A DNA stretch of 64,000 nucleotides from Pisolithus tinctorius (lineage: Eukaryota; Basidiomycota; Agaricomycetes; Boletales; Pisolithaceae): positions 806,001 through 870,000 of the forward strand of contig JANFAH010000014.1 in assembly GCA_024663395.1 (NCBI GenBank). Direction: 5' to 3'. The notes beneath the pieces are model-generated. The model was not told where the DNA came from, ran no database searches, and worked only from the letters and a program-made list of their open reading frames with translations. Every line of letters starts with the position of its first letter. Position 1 is the first letter of the stretch. Both the position numbers and the translations under genes were made by a program. This document shows, one piece after another, positions 35,684 to 47,200 of the stretch.

Positions 35684-35708
35684 TGTTGCAACACTGGTCA
35701 AACAATAG
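35684..35708. repeat. right terminal inverted repeat of the pogo element
   Basis: Mirror of 24949-24973, followed by TA at 35709-35710. Confidence 0.85.
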
Positions 35709-35710
35709 TA

Positions 35711-36628
35711 CTTCTTTTTGACACTTGACCATCCTCACCAGGCATGTTGATGGTTGCAGATAAAGTCAGGTGCCACTGAATGCATGGGGAGATCTTGCTT
35801 CTCTTTCCTTGGTCCCCTGGAATTGTTGGTAATTGTGCATAGCCTGTCAAGCACTGAGTGAATATGTCAATACTACAGCAAATAGGCAAGCCTACCAGAT
35901 GATTTCTCAGATGAACTGGGCAATCCTAACCAATTGGACTGCTCTGGATGTGCTTTCAAGAATGTTGTGATGTGTTCCCCTGCATGCACCCATTTCTTCA
36001 TCTTCTCATCATACCAATGCCCCCCAGTGACCATATGTTTGATAATATCTTGGCCTGAGAATGCTTGGCAAGTATCATGGCTTGGTGCCTGTCAATTACT
36101 ATAAATTGATGCCAACTGGAAGACATGGTTAAATGATTCATATTGTTCAGTGGAGAATAGAATTGCAGGCCCAAAGTGTCAAATGTAATCAGGAAGGTGG
36201 AGAAGGAAGTGAAACTTGGCCTTGGTAATCAGGATGCTGGGAGCACACTGGGCACTAATGCTGAGAAAGTTCTGAATTGTGTGAGTTAATGTTGCCTGAA
36301 ATTTATTAATGCCATGAACAATCGATGCATCAGTGCACTCACCAAATATTCATCCACATCATCAATGGCTGTGTGCCATAGGAGTACAACCAATTCACCA
36401 ATCACTGTCCAGCCATCCAAGACATGTTGTGGGACAAGGTCATATATTAGATATGGCATGACCTGAGCAAGGCTTTTGAAGTGCTTTCCAATAAGTGTTA
36501 TGCCAACAACTTGTATCGTGTCACAAATTGAGTACCACAAAGGCACAAGCACATGACTGTGCGAGAGGTGATGCATAATTTAACTTCACTAGTGATGGGA
36601 CACTAGTCTTGGCTGACCAATATCATAC
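35711..36628 (-). pseudogene. large repeat-associated protein, N-terminal part (split by pogo; cut by Gypsy-2)
   Basis: Minus-strand frames. VPQHVLDGWTVIGELVVLLW (about 36420) is followed by a short intron, then CAPSILITKAKFHFLLHL (about 36230), FGPAILFSTEQYESFNHVF (about 36150), QAPSHDTCQAFSGQDIIKHM and GGHWYDEKMKKWVHAG (about 36020). Two TGA codons (36092-36094 and 36179-36181) sit where this family has Arg, so CGA fits. The frame reaches the pogo boundary as GEDGQVSKRS and continues at 24948. The 5' part is missing: the Gypsy-2 LTR starts at 36629. The family is widespread in Agaricomycetes and behaves like a repeat. I cannot assign its chemistry. Confidence 0.6.
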
Positions 36629-37164
36629 TGTCAAGTCCTCATGGGTACAGCAAGCAGAGTAAAGGGTGGTTGCAAAGTAGATTTCAAATGGGGAGCTGGT
36701 ACAATACATGTGGGTTTATATACATATGTAGAGTACCTGTGGAACAAACATCTGAAAACATTTAAACATACACCCACATCCCTAACAAGGCAGGGACAAG
36801 TCATAGTGAGCCACTGCACAGCAGGGCTACATGTACAACCATGTCTGCAGGTGCAAGGGCACCTGGGGTGAACATATGATGAAGGGAAACTGCATATATG
36901 ACATACTAGGGGTAACTGCATCACATGACCATGTGGATCAGGGCCACCAGCAGATCACAGAAGGAAGAGGAAACAGACATGTGTCCAGCTATGGTACAAT
37001 GCAGGGTAAACAGGGGGATACCAAAAAAGGGACACATATGGAATGCAAGTCCAACTGCATAGACAGTGGCTTGTGGGTGACAGAACATCATCACTCAAAA
37101 GCATGATGAGGTGTGAGCATTATGTAAAGCACCTGAAAGGGGGACATGTGAGCACAGCATAACA
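36629..37164 (-). repeat. 3' LTR of Gypsy-2
   Basis: 536 bp. In element direction it starts TGTTATGCTG and ends GGACTTGACA, next to the polypurine tract. The flanking base block is CATAC (36624-36628). The partner LTR is not in the window, so the limits rest on TG..CA ends and the tract. Confidence 0.6.
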
Positions 37165-37166
37165 TC

Positions 37167-37193
37167 ACCCCCCCCCCCCCCCCCCCCCAAAGG
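37167..37193 (-). promoter_or_regulatory. polypurine tract (long G run) of Gypsy-2
   Basis: More than 20 consecutive C on the plus strand, i.e. G in element direction, ending two or three bases from the LTR start. The position fits plus-strand priming. The length may be inflated by sequencing or slippage. Confidence 0.5.
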
Positions 37194-37470
37194 CCTGAGG
37201 TCCTCCAAAGGTGGGTAGAGGCCTTGGACTACCCATGAGCAGATTTTGCTGTTAGTTGCCACCATGAGTTGGGCAGTTAGACAACCAATGTTCAAGGCAT
37301 GAACATCAGTAGCAGGTGAATTGATGAAGGGGATGCTGCCAATTGAGGGGTACAAGCCCACCAAATTCATGTTTGCTGAGGGCAGAGACAGGTACTGGGA
37401 TGAAGGGAGAAGCCAGCAGAGGTCTTGTTGTTTGAAAAGCATAGAAGAGGGACCTTCCAGCAGCATCTCC

Positions 37471-38652
37471 TCAGGCCTGAGTGAAAAGGTTGAGCCAGTC
37501 ATGGGGAGTCCTGTTGAAGGGGACTGCTGTGAGCAAGTCTGTGATGGCCTGGAAGTGTTCTTGACCCTGGCCCAGTATAATCTTCTCCCAGCAATTGCGA
37601 CACCTCAGTTTGACATCTCCTCCAGCCTCTGAAACTCCTCCTCTTCTAAGTTGTGCACTCCTCTGGTGACCAGCTTCTTCTCCTGTGATTGTCCATGCTT
37701 CTTTTCTGTCAGGGTCCAAAGGAAGGCTTGGTCTTCCAGGTGCTGCTTGACTCACCAGAGAGAAGAGCCCACAGACCATTACATCAAGGGGGAGTTGGTT
37801 GAGAAAGGAGTGAAAGGAGGATATAAGGGGGGGGCCAAAGTCTTCATGGATAATCTTGATGACAGCCTCCTGAGTCTTCAGTGCTTCCTGGAGGATGGAA
37901 GAGTTGGCACGATCAAGGTTCTCATACATGTGTGCCTCGAAGCTTCCTTCTGTGGTTCCAACTTGATCATGAATGTGCTTGCTGATCACTTCTGAGCTTT
38001 GGAAGACCATGGACAGCATCTGTAGATGCTCATGGTGTTCTCCTGCTCTCCAGCTGTGTGATTCCCAGTGCTCGAAGTTGTTAAGCAGCCACACATAACC
38101 GAGGAAGAGGCTTGCCTCAGGAGCCAACCAGTTTGTTGTGGTGGCAGGAGTGGAAGGGGTGACTGCAGGGGCTGAGAGTGTGGCCAGTGCAACACAAGGC
38201 TCTGGAGCAGATGAGCCAGGGCAAGGGGAGCAGGCTGGCGATCTGTAGGGGGCTTGGGAGAGCAGGGGAGTGTTGCATGATCAGAAAGAGGTGTCATAGT
38301 GAGGCTCAGACAGCTCATGGGCCTTGGACTTTCCCTTACAGGCATCTTTGTGGGCTTGTTGAGTTGTGGGGGCAGAGTGGATGACCAGGTATGGATACAG
38401 GCATGTGGCAGAGGTGACAGAGTTGTGAAGGGGTTGGTAGGCACTGCCATGTGACAAGTGGGTGGATACTGCAGGGGATGGGGAGCATAGCACTCTGCAG
38501 GGGTGTACTGGTGGTTCTGAGAGGCATGGAGGGGTACTGGCATAGCAACTGAAGTATGGGTGAGAGGGATCATAGGGTTTGTCAATGTCAGCATAGAAGT
38601 CATTGTCAAAGTAGTCAGAGCCAGGGTTTTTGGTGTTGGGGGTGTAGGACAT
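37471..38652 (-). pseudogene. Gypsy-2 third ORF, sense strand, unknown
   Basis: Starts MSYTPNTKNPGSDYFDNDF seven bases before the pol stop ends, in the same direction as pol. A TGA at 38281-38283 (CGA restores it) interrupts; the same frame runs on to 37471, giving about 393 codons. Pro/Ser/His-rich first half, then a helical part (SSILQEALKTQEAVIKIIH) and a C-terminal KLRCRNCWEKI with two close Cys. There is no signal peptide or membrane span, so it is not envelope-like. This slot is filled by antisense genes in Gypsy-1 and Gypsy-3. Function unknown. Confidence 0.5.
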
Positions 38653-38658
38653 GGCAGT

Positions 38659-40269
38659 TCAGAGGTTATGAATGTGTTTGTACTCCCCAAGAACCTCTGG
38701 GGCATTTATAAGGTTGTCCTCACTCTCCCAACTGTTCTGGGAGTGTGGGTAACCGAGCCATTTGATGAGGTAGAGGTATTTTTGCTGCAGGGTTACACCA
38801 GGCTTTTTAGACAATGACTTGACTTTTTGTGCATGTTTATGTTTAAGTATAGCCTTGACCTCCCATTCATTCTCATCTCCTACCAACTCAGGTGGAGGTG
38901 GGGGTTGTGCCAGGTCATACTCCTTTGTCTCAATGAAAGGGGTAAGTTTGGACATGTGGAACACAGGGTGTATTTGCCAGTCAGGGGGAAGCTTGAGCCT
39001 GTAAGCCACCAGGTTGATCTGTTTGGAAATTACAAATGGGCCATGATGTCAGGGTGCCAGCTTCTTCAATGGAACATCCCTTTTTAGATCAGAAGTGTCC
39101 AGCCAAACCTTATCTCCTACAGAGAACTCCATGTAGTTTCCTTTTGATCTTTGCTTCATTAACTCCTGTGCTTCCTGATGAGTGATAATCACAGCATCCC
39201 AATTGGTGGCCTGCTGCTCAAGTCGATCTCCTGCCAGTGACTCCACCAGGGTTTGCCCAGTTGGATAGGGGGCAGGGTCAAAGCCATACATGAGCGAATA
39301 TGGCATTTGGTTATGGGATGAGTGTATGCATGAGTTATGCACCATTTGGGCATCTGGGAGTTTGGTGTGCCAGTTGTGAGGGTCTGTATCTGCATACATG
39401 CGAAGGTAGGTGCCAACCTCTTGATTTACATGTTCCACCTCGTTGTTGGTTTGTAGATGATACACTGTGGAGGCCTTCAGTTCAATTCTGAGAGACCAGT
39501 AGAGATCACGTGTGAAGGCAGAGATGAACTGAGAGCTGCAGTCCAAGATAACAGCTTCTGGAACACCCCAATGAGGGTAGACATAGGCATGGTAGAGGTC
39601 TGCCACACCCACACTGTCTACAGTTTTAGTAGTGGGTAGAAAGAACATGCCTTTCATAAGTCCTTGGTCAATGATGGTGAGGATTGAATCATATTTCCCT
39701 CTGGACAGGGGCAAGTCAGTTATGAGGTCCATGGAGACTTGCTTGAAAGGGAAGGGGTTCTTTGCTACATCATGTGGGGTCATGGGAGGGGTCATCGGAT
39801 GTGTGTTGACCTTGTTGGCTCAGCAGGAGGGGCATCCTTTACAGTAGTTGCAGATGGACTGGTACATTCCAGGCCACCAGACATATTTGTTCATTTTCTT
39901 TGTCATTGCCTTCACTCTGGGGTGTCCAAATGTGGGGGTATTGTGGTACTGCCAAAGGACATCTTGGTGGATGGGCTCAGGGATGAATATCCTCCTCCCT
40001 TTCCTCCTGACTCTGTCAGACCCCTCTGTTGTTTCCAGGACTGAGAGGGATGTGGAAGCCTTCTTTACCTCCTGATATAGGTTGGCATTCAGCTGGAAGA
40101 CATGTCCCTTACCCTTCTGAACCTTTGGCTTTTCCTCAGACAGGCATTCAGGGGCTTTCAGCTCTTTGAAGGAGACCTTCCAGACAGGAGTAGAGGCTTC
40201 AGGGGTCCCAGAGACAGCCTGGTTGATCATGAAAAGGGAAACAACAGGGGGTCTCACCCCCCCCCTCAA
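38659..40269 (-). pseudogene. Gypsy-2 pol: integrase and chromodomain part
   Basis: In one frame with TGA interruptions at 39817-39819 and 39046-39048 (both fit CGA). Zinc-binding region: WQYHNTPTFGHPRVKAM and CNYCKGCPSC. Catalytic core: SMDLITDLPLSRGKYDSI (first Asp), EAVILDCSSQFIS (second Asp; the usual DRGSQF has become DCSSQF), NEVEHVNQEVGTYL (Glu). The C-terminal part has PDWQIHPVFHMSKLTPF and a chromodomain-like end (WEVKAILKHKH, YLIKWLGYPHSQNSWE). RT is absent because the element is truncated. Dead copy. Confidence 0.88.
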
Positions 40270-40340
40270 GCCAAATGGCCTTTGGAAGTAGGGTAGATGT
40301 CATGACCATGACACCAGCGTAAGCCCCTGACACCTACTCT

Positions 40341-40460
40341 GCCCTCCTCCGACATGTTCCCACGCTTCTCCACCCTCTTCCGACATGTTCCCACGCTTCT
40401 CCGCCCTCCTCCGACGTGTTCCCATGCTTCTCCGACCCTCCCGACACATCTCCACACCTC
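40341..40460. repeat. 31 bp tandem repeat, three full copies plus a partial
   Basis: Unit CCCTCYTCCGACATGTTCCC ACGCTTCTCC-like; copies of GACATGTTCC at 40351 and 40382 and GACGTGTTCC at 40413 are spaced exactly 31 bp. It lies between the Gypsy-2 truncation and the Gypsy-3 5' LTR and is probably part of an LTR or leader of another element. Confidence 0.7.
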
Positions 40461-40479
40461 TCCGAGGTCCCCTGTCTGT

Positions 40480-41485
40480 TGTAGGGAGCCATATACTCCC
40501 TGAGGCTGGAACAGGAATCTGTCACTAAATTCCGCAGGCCTCTACAACAAACCTGTTTCAGAATTTTTCAGAATTTTTCCCACTCATGTCCTCGTGTTTC
40601 CTCCCAACCCCTGTCCCCTTCAGAGTCTCTACCGACCTTCAGCGTGTCGCTCAGTCATCAAAAGGCTGATCCAGAAATGCTGCATTTGCACAGAGTCATC
40701 CAGAATTCAGTAGCCATGCCATCGCTCAGCCACGTCACCAGTCATCCGTGCCACTTACCTCTAAAAAACCCCAGTTTCCCCTGTCGCCCTAAATCCTGCA
40801 AGCTGGACTTCATGCCAGTACACTACACTCTGCCCTCCTGTGCCACTCCACTCCACCTCCCACTTGCACGCATACTCTCATTCTGTTGGAAGATACCCCT
40901 TACCGTTGTCCTGTTCTTACTCTTGTCTACTACCCACCAGACTATTTCATGTGCATCTGTATTTCGCTGACATCTGATGTCCTTCCCTTTATTTTCTGGT
41001 CTTTTAGTTTTTCCACCCCACCTTACTCCGACTTGTACCTACTTTTCCTGTACTATATAATTCCGCCATAGCATTGGAAATATACCACCCACCTTTGGAG
41101 TCACTATCTGTGTGTGTCCTGCAAGTTCAAGAGTTCCCAGAGTCTAAAGAGCATATATAGAGTCTACAGCATCTTCAGTGTCCCCAGTGGTCTTGGTGTC
41201 TCCTGTGCCCTATAGTCCTGCACACCTTATCCTGTGCCCCTTTTGCTTCGGATTCACTCTTCTTGATGCATAGCAGCCTCCTGGAGTTTCATATACCCAT
41301 CTTGCTGTTCCTCGCATGTCCGTACCTGCCCGGAATTAAATTCCGTGGCCCTCGCTTGAATTCCCCACTCCCTTCTAGCTTTATTCTCGGCTTCTCCTTC
41401 CACACAGCATCCCTTGGGACAATCCTAGGGAATTCTCCCTTCAGCCTTCCCCTAGTTGCATGCTTCCCTGAAGTCGTGTCCCCCA
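40480..41485 (+). repeat. 5' LTR of Gypsy-3
   Basis: 1006 bp, TGTAGGGAGCC...GTGTCCCCCA. Aligns without indels to 61231-62236. Differences are nearly all C/T or G/A, and usually one copy has CG. Confidence 0.85.
41054..41060 (+). promoter_or_regulatory. TATA box in Gypsy-3 5' LTR
   Basis: TATATAA, also present at 61805-61811 in the other LTR. Confidence 0.45.
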
Positions 41486-41523
41486 ATGTTTTGGAGCCCA
41501 CCACAAGGGGTCTGTAGATCTGG

Positions 41524-44216
41524 AAAGGAGATCCTTACGACCCACTCATCAAAGAACCGAACTTGAAGAGCTCCTAGAGCCCTTCTGCAGACTGTCTATT
41601 TCCTCATCAGAAATCTTAATCCCGGTAGCTGATCCTAGAGATAATTCAGAGCCACACTCGTCAGACTCAGATCTCGGTTTAGACGAGATCTTACAGAGCC
41701 CAGAGTCCCCAGCATTTTACCCAGTGTTTCCAGGAGGCTTCGACTTTGACAAACCCTTCGATCCTCCCACTGAATGTCAAGAACTTTTGCCTCTCTCAGA
41801 GCTAACCTCTTCATCGTCCTCGCCATCCAGTGATTCAGAACTAGCTGCTGAACAGCTCCTCCTTCCTTCCTACTCCCTAATCGCTAATTCTGCTATCACC
41901 CTTTCTACTTGAATACCCACACAGAATACTCTTGCCTTGACCCTCTTGAATCCTGCTCCTATTCCTCCCCAAATCCTGATCCAGACCCCCGCACCACCTC
42001 GCATAATGTCTGGAGCAAAGGATATGCTGCTCAGGGGCTCCAACAAAGCCCCAAAGTTCCCCAGGCATACTGAAGATATCACCTGATACCTCAAAGACAT
42101 TGAACAACTCTGCCTCGACACTGGTCTCGTTTCTGGAAAAGATAAGATCCACTGGGTCATTCGTTATGCTGACCACAATGAGGCAGAATTTTGGTCCACC
42201 TTAGATGCTGCAACTGACAGCTTCAATGACTGGGACACGTTCTCCAAAGAACTGCTGAACTACTATCCAGGGGCCTCGGTGAAAGATCGTCGCTATACTA
42301 AAGCTGACCTCGAAACCTTACTCTACCATCAAGTTCAGAAACTGATGGGATCACTGGAAGATCTTGGGAAATACATCCGAGAGTTCCGACACATCCTTGG
42401 CCTCATCCAGAAGAAGAAGAAACTCCCTGAGGACTACATTAACAAAAAATTCCTTGAGGGGTTTCCTCTGAGGTTTCAGAATTCCTTGCTCATGTGATTG
42501 CAACTCTCTGACCTAGATCATGACATTGATGAACCATGGGAGTTTGACACAGTCTATAAACATGCCAACTACCTGCTCAGTGGAGCCAAACGAAACCTCC
42601 CTCAGCCAGATTCGTTGGCACTGTTTCCCCAGAATTCCACTCCATCTTCCTCGCCAACCGTTCCTACTATCTTGAAACGAGAGTATGTTCATGTCGCTCA
42701 GCAACCTGTTTCTGCCCCACCTCCCCAACAAGGTCAAGAAGGCCAATTCCATTGTTCCTTCAATCCACGATGTTTCTTCTGCAGAGGAACAGATGGCCAC
42801 AGAACTGCAGAGTGTATGCTGTGTCATGAATATGTACAAGCTGGGAAATGCTCCCTGATTGGGGGAAGAGTTTTCATGCCAGATGGCTCTGACATTCCTA
42901 GGACAGCTGCAGGTCGCAATTTCAAGGAAAAGATTGATAACTTCCTCACCATGCACAACTCGATCATTGCCTCAGCAAACCTCATCTCAGTTCAGTGGCC
43001 TGGCCAGCAGTCATCCTCGTCCCGTGGGCATGATACTCCTCCCCATCTTGTCAGTACAATGTTCTTCAGCAATGAGGATGCCTCAGAATACCAAGTCAAC
43101 ATACACCCCTCTTCCTATCTAGTCGACGAAGACCTAGAGGATGATGCTGACGAAGAGGACCAACGTGCCTTAGCAAGGGCTTATGCACAGGTGGAGGAGT
43201 TGAAGAACACTATCAAGAAAAAGAAGACAGCTCGCTTCAACAGTGTAGAAGTCCCAGTTCGTTGTCAAAGGCTGGCACAAGCAGTCCCAGTGTCGGCCAG
43301 CATGCCAGCGGCTCCTATCCCAGTCAGTAACCCCACTCCAACTAACCCCGCCTCGTCTTCGGAAGCCCCAGCAGCTGGAAAAGCTCCAGTTCCTCCTAAT
43401 CTTACAGATCTCTGGAAGCTTAAGCTGTCTACAAATTCTGTACCCCAATTCCGTTACCAAAGCAGCTTTGATGAGGCTGCAGCAACCAAGCGGATCGTAA
43501 ACCAGGTCTTAGATGCAAAGATGGAAATCTCCACTAAAGACCTACTAGTGGTCAGCCCAGAGATTCCCAAGCAGGTCAGAGAACTGGCTGTGACGAAGAA
43601 GATAACGATCAGGAGTTTAGAAACCGCATCAGATGTGACACCCTCAGCTGCCTGGGCATCCTATGAGCAGTATTGGGTCAGAGACACAGAAGGGAAGTGT
43701 GTAGGCCTTGCTATGGCTCCCTTATGCACTGTCGACAGAATCCTGATGGACAAACTCCACATCAAATGTATTCTGGACAGCGGCTGCCAGGTAGTGGCTT
43801 TGTGATGGGAGTTGTGGGAAGCCTTAGAGGCCCCTCTCCATACTGACATGACCATGACTCTGGAAGCTGCTAACCAATCCAAAGAAAGCACCCATGGGGT
43901 CATAGAGAATGCCACCTTGCACATAGGAAACATTGAGGCCCATCTACAGATCCAAGTCATTGATCACATGCCTTTCGACTTACTGCTTGGTCATCCCTTC
44001 TTCTGCCTACTCTCCAGCATCCTTCATGATTTCCCTGATGGAGAACAGTCTCTAGAAATCCGTGACCCTAATTCCAGGAAACAAGTTTTAATTCTGACAT
44101 GACCTCACAACAGACTGCATCCCCTCCCATGGTTTGTAAGTTCCAAAGACGAAGAAGACTTCTTTGTGCGAAAACAAATGCATCACCACATGAATCCACC
44201 TGAACAGGGTTTTTAA
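41524..44216 (+). pseudogene. Gypsy-3 gag with protease
   Basis: One frame from about 41524 to TAA at 44214, interrupted by TGA at 41910, 42084, 42495, 43803 and 44100; each fits CGA. The start codon is not clear; ATG at 41724 (MFPGGFDFDKPF) or 42006 (MSGAKDMLLRG) are candidates. Gag core: YLKDIEQLCLDTGLV, EFWSTLDAATDSF, KYIREFRHILGLI, KKFLEGFPLRF. Cys-His knuckle: CFFCRGTDGHRTAEC (about 42775). Acidic linker near 43140, then a Pro/Ala linker. Protease: IKCILDSGCQVVAL with the DSG active site (about 43775) and FDLLLGHPFF. All catalytic landmarks are there, but the frame is dead. Confidence 0.85.
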
Positions 44217-44229
44217 TATCAGTCAAGGA

Positions 44230-47200
44230 CTCGCATGATATGCGAGGAGACCAGGACTGCGCTTTCTCTGTGTGTTCACTTTATGTTTCTGATCCACCTT
44301 TGTACCCTTTGAAGTCTACTGCATTTTTGCCCACGGACACTGCCATAAATTCCACTGCAGCATTTATCTGCGATCTATGAGGCAACAGTATGCCTCCTGT
44401 CAATCCCTTTGACACCAGTTCCGTTTCTCCGACTGATCCTTTCTTGTTCTTGTCTGCTACTACCATTTCCCCACTGACAATCTCTGCCTTATGTTCTACT
44501 TATCAGTTCAATCCCGTTTATCATGTCTTAAAGTACAAGCCTGTAGCAAGGAAGGTGAGGCCAGTACCGACATCGATGCCAGCCAAATTCCAGGTAGAGC
44601 ATCAGGAGGCCGAAGATCCACTCGCAGAGCTGCCTGTTTTACCTACTCATCCCCCTCCGTTCATGCCAGGTTCCAGGTTTACTCAGGAAAGAGCTGACCA
44701 GCTCGATCTGGACCCGGCAAGGTTCCTTTGGCCTATGGAATTAGATTTAGTATGATGGTTGGTGAGGGAGCAAGAGGATGCCTTTGCTTGGGATGCTTTG
44801 GAAAGGGGGACCTTCTGAGAGGACATGTTCCCGCCCCTGAAGATACCTACGCTAGCTCACAAGCCTTGGATCGAGCGAAATATTCCCATCCCTCCTGCTA
44901 TTTTCCGTGAAGTCATTAACATCATCAAAGAAAAGATCTCTGCAGGGGTTTATGAACTGTCTACTTCGTCCTACCACTCAAAATGGTTCTGTGTGGTCAA
45001 GAAGGACGGAAAATCTCTGTGCCTCATACATGACTTACAACCTCTAAACACCATCTCTATCCAGGATTCAGCTGTTCCCCCCTTCATCAACTCAATCGCT
45101 GAAGCCTTCGCTTGCCATTCAGTCTATGGAATTTTAGATCTTATGGTTGGATACGATCATTGCACCATACATGACAATTACCGAGACCTCACTACCTTCC
45201 AAACTCCTATCAGCACCCTTCGACTCACCAAACTTCCTATGGGCTACACGAATGCCGTCCAAATTTTCCACGGAGACATCTGTTGGATTTTAAAGGATGA
45301 AATTCCGGAAGTCACCATACCGTTTATCGATGACTGTCCTATTAAAGGCCCCAAGTCTCACTACCAAAATCCCGATGGGACTTACGAAACGATTCCACAG
45401 AATTCCAGGATTAGACGCTTCATCTGGGAGCACCTGCAGAACGTCAACTGAGTCTTACACCATCTGCATCATGCAGGAGCCACTGTGTCAGCAAAGAAAT
45501 GTGTCATTGCTGTGCCATCTATCATAGTGGTTGGGCACAAGGTGTCATTCGAGGGTAGAATTCCGGACGAATCTAAAGTCCAAAAGATTAAAGATTGGCC
45601 TTACTGCACAAACGTCACTGAAGTACGCAGATTTTTAGGTCTCTGTTTGTACTGCAGGATCTTCATCAAAGACTTCGCCAAACATGCCCATCCCCTCGTC
45701 GAGCTGACCAAGAAGGACGTCCCCTTCAAATTCCATGACGAGCATAGGGAAGTGATGGAGTACCTCTGCCGTGCGATTGTCTCATCCCCTGCATTATGAA
45801 CTATTGACTATAATTCCGAAAGGAAAGTCATTTTAGCTGTCAACACTTCTAACATCGCTGTTGGGTACCTCCTCATGCAGGAGGGGGAAGATGGCAAACA
45901 CTACCCTGCTAGGTTCAGCTCGATAACTCTCAATGATCGCGAATGCCGCTACAGCCAAGCTAAGCTAGAATTATTTGGGCTTTTCCATGCCTTGCATGAT
46001 GTCTGACTTCATATCTTCGGCATGCGGAAATTAGTCATTGAGGTGGATGCACGGTACATCAAAGGGATGATTAACAATCCTGACCTACAGCCTAACATGA
46101 CCATAAATTGCTGGATTGCCAGAATTCTCTTATTCAACTTCGAGCTCATACATGTTCCAGCACACAAGCACACAGTGCCAGACGGACTTTCAAGGAGGCT
46201 GAGAGCAGAAGAAGATGAGGAGGGAGACGAGGACTATGAGGATTGGATCGATGAGTGTGGGGCTTTCGCAGTCAAGCTCTTGAATTGTAGGGAAGTGCGT
46301 TGAGTCCCATCCTTACCCCTTGGAAATTCCGAGCATCATGTCAGACTCATCCCTCCCCCTGTCACAGAGTCTAGGTATCTTTACTGCTGAAGAATCGATG
46401 CCAGAAAACCTCGAGACCGAAATTCCGAGGTCAGAAAAAGCGAAACAGAGAGAGGAGAGGATGAGAGTGGTGAAGGAGTTTTTGGAGACAAAGAAAACAC
46501 CCGAAGGGTTAGAGGAGGCAGAATTGGAGAGCCTAGTGCGCCTTGCAACTCGGTATTTCGTAAAAGGGGGGGAACTGTGGAGGAAGGATCCCCAGGGATG
46601 GCATCAGCTAGTGGTACCCTCACACAAATGCCTTGGAATTCTCTGCCAAGCCCATGACGACCTAGGGCACAAGGGTATCTTCTCGACCTGTATGTGTTTG
46701 CTGACTCACTTTTGGTGGCCCATGCTAGAGCAGGACATCCGTTGGTATGTTAAATCATGCCACAAGTGCCAGATCTGTTGTTTGGATCACATTCATATAC
46801 TGCCAGTTGTCGCCATCCCCGAACCCCTGTTTTACAAGGCTTATATGGACATGTTCTTAATGCCAAAGTCAAATGGGTTTCACTACATTACCCAAGCCCG
46901 CTGTTCACTCACCAGTTACCCTGAATGGGCTATGCTTCGTGCAGAGACAGGCAAGTCCATTGGAAAGTTCATCTTCAAACAGATTCTGTGCCGTTGGGGT
47001 GCCATTGCAGAGATCATCACAGATAATGGGGGACCATACGTCCTCACTCTTGACTGGCTCTCCAAGTCCTTCGGAATTCGCCACATATGCATCTCCCCTT
47101 ATAACTTGCAGGCTAATGGAGTTGTTGAATGGCAGCATTTTGATGTAAGAGAGGTGATGGTAAAGAGTTGTGGTGGAGAAGCATCGAGGTGGTCAGAAGT

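Larger units (their letters stand above)
24949..35708 (+). mobile_element. pogo/Fot1-type Tc1-mariner element, split by Gypsy-1
   Basis: Ends form inverted repeats: CTATCACTTGACCAGTGTTG at the left, and on the minus strand at the right CTATTGTTTGACCAGTGTTG. Both are flanked by TA (24947-24948 and 35709-35710), the duplication used by pogo elements. Subtracting Gypsy-1 and its 5 bp duplication leaves about 3.2 kb. The insertion interrupts a minus-strand gene whose reading frame is continuous once pogo is removed, which proves the order of events. Confidence 0.88.
36629..40297 (-). mobile_element. Gypsy-2: truncated chromodomain Ty3/Gypsy element, minus strand
   Basis: Holds, in its own direction, the end of RNase H/integrase (40269-38659), an extra ORF, a long G-run polypurine tract and a 536 bp LTR (37164-36629). 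Gag, protease and RT are missing: the sequence stops near 40297, before a 31 bp repeat array and the Gypsy-3 LTR. It is CpG-depleted and carries several TGA stops, so it is old. Confidence 0.82.

Noticed and set aside
37167..37193. Poly-C run as a structural telomere-like or G-quadruplex locus
   Set aside because: Its place beside an LTR is explained by a polypurine tract; the length may be an artefact.
40341..40460. CRISPR-like array
   Set aside because: Units are contiguous with no unique spacers, and the genome is eukaryotic.
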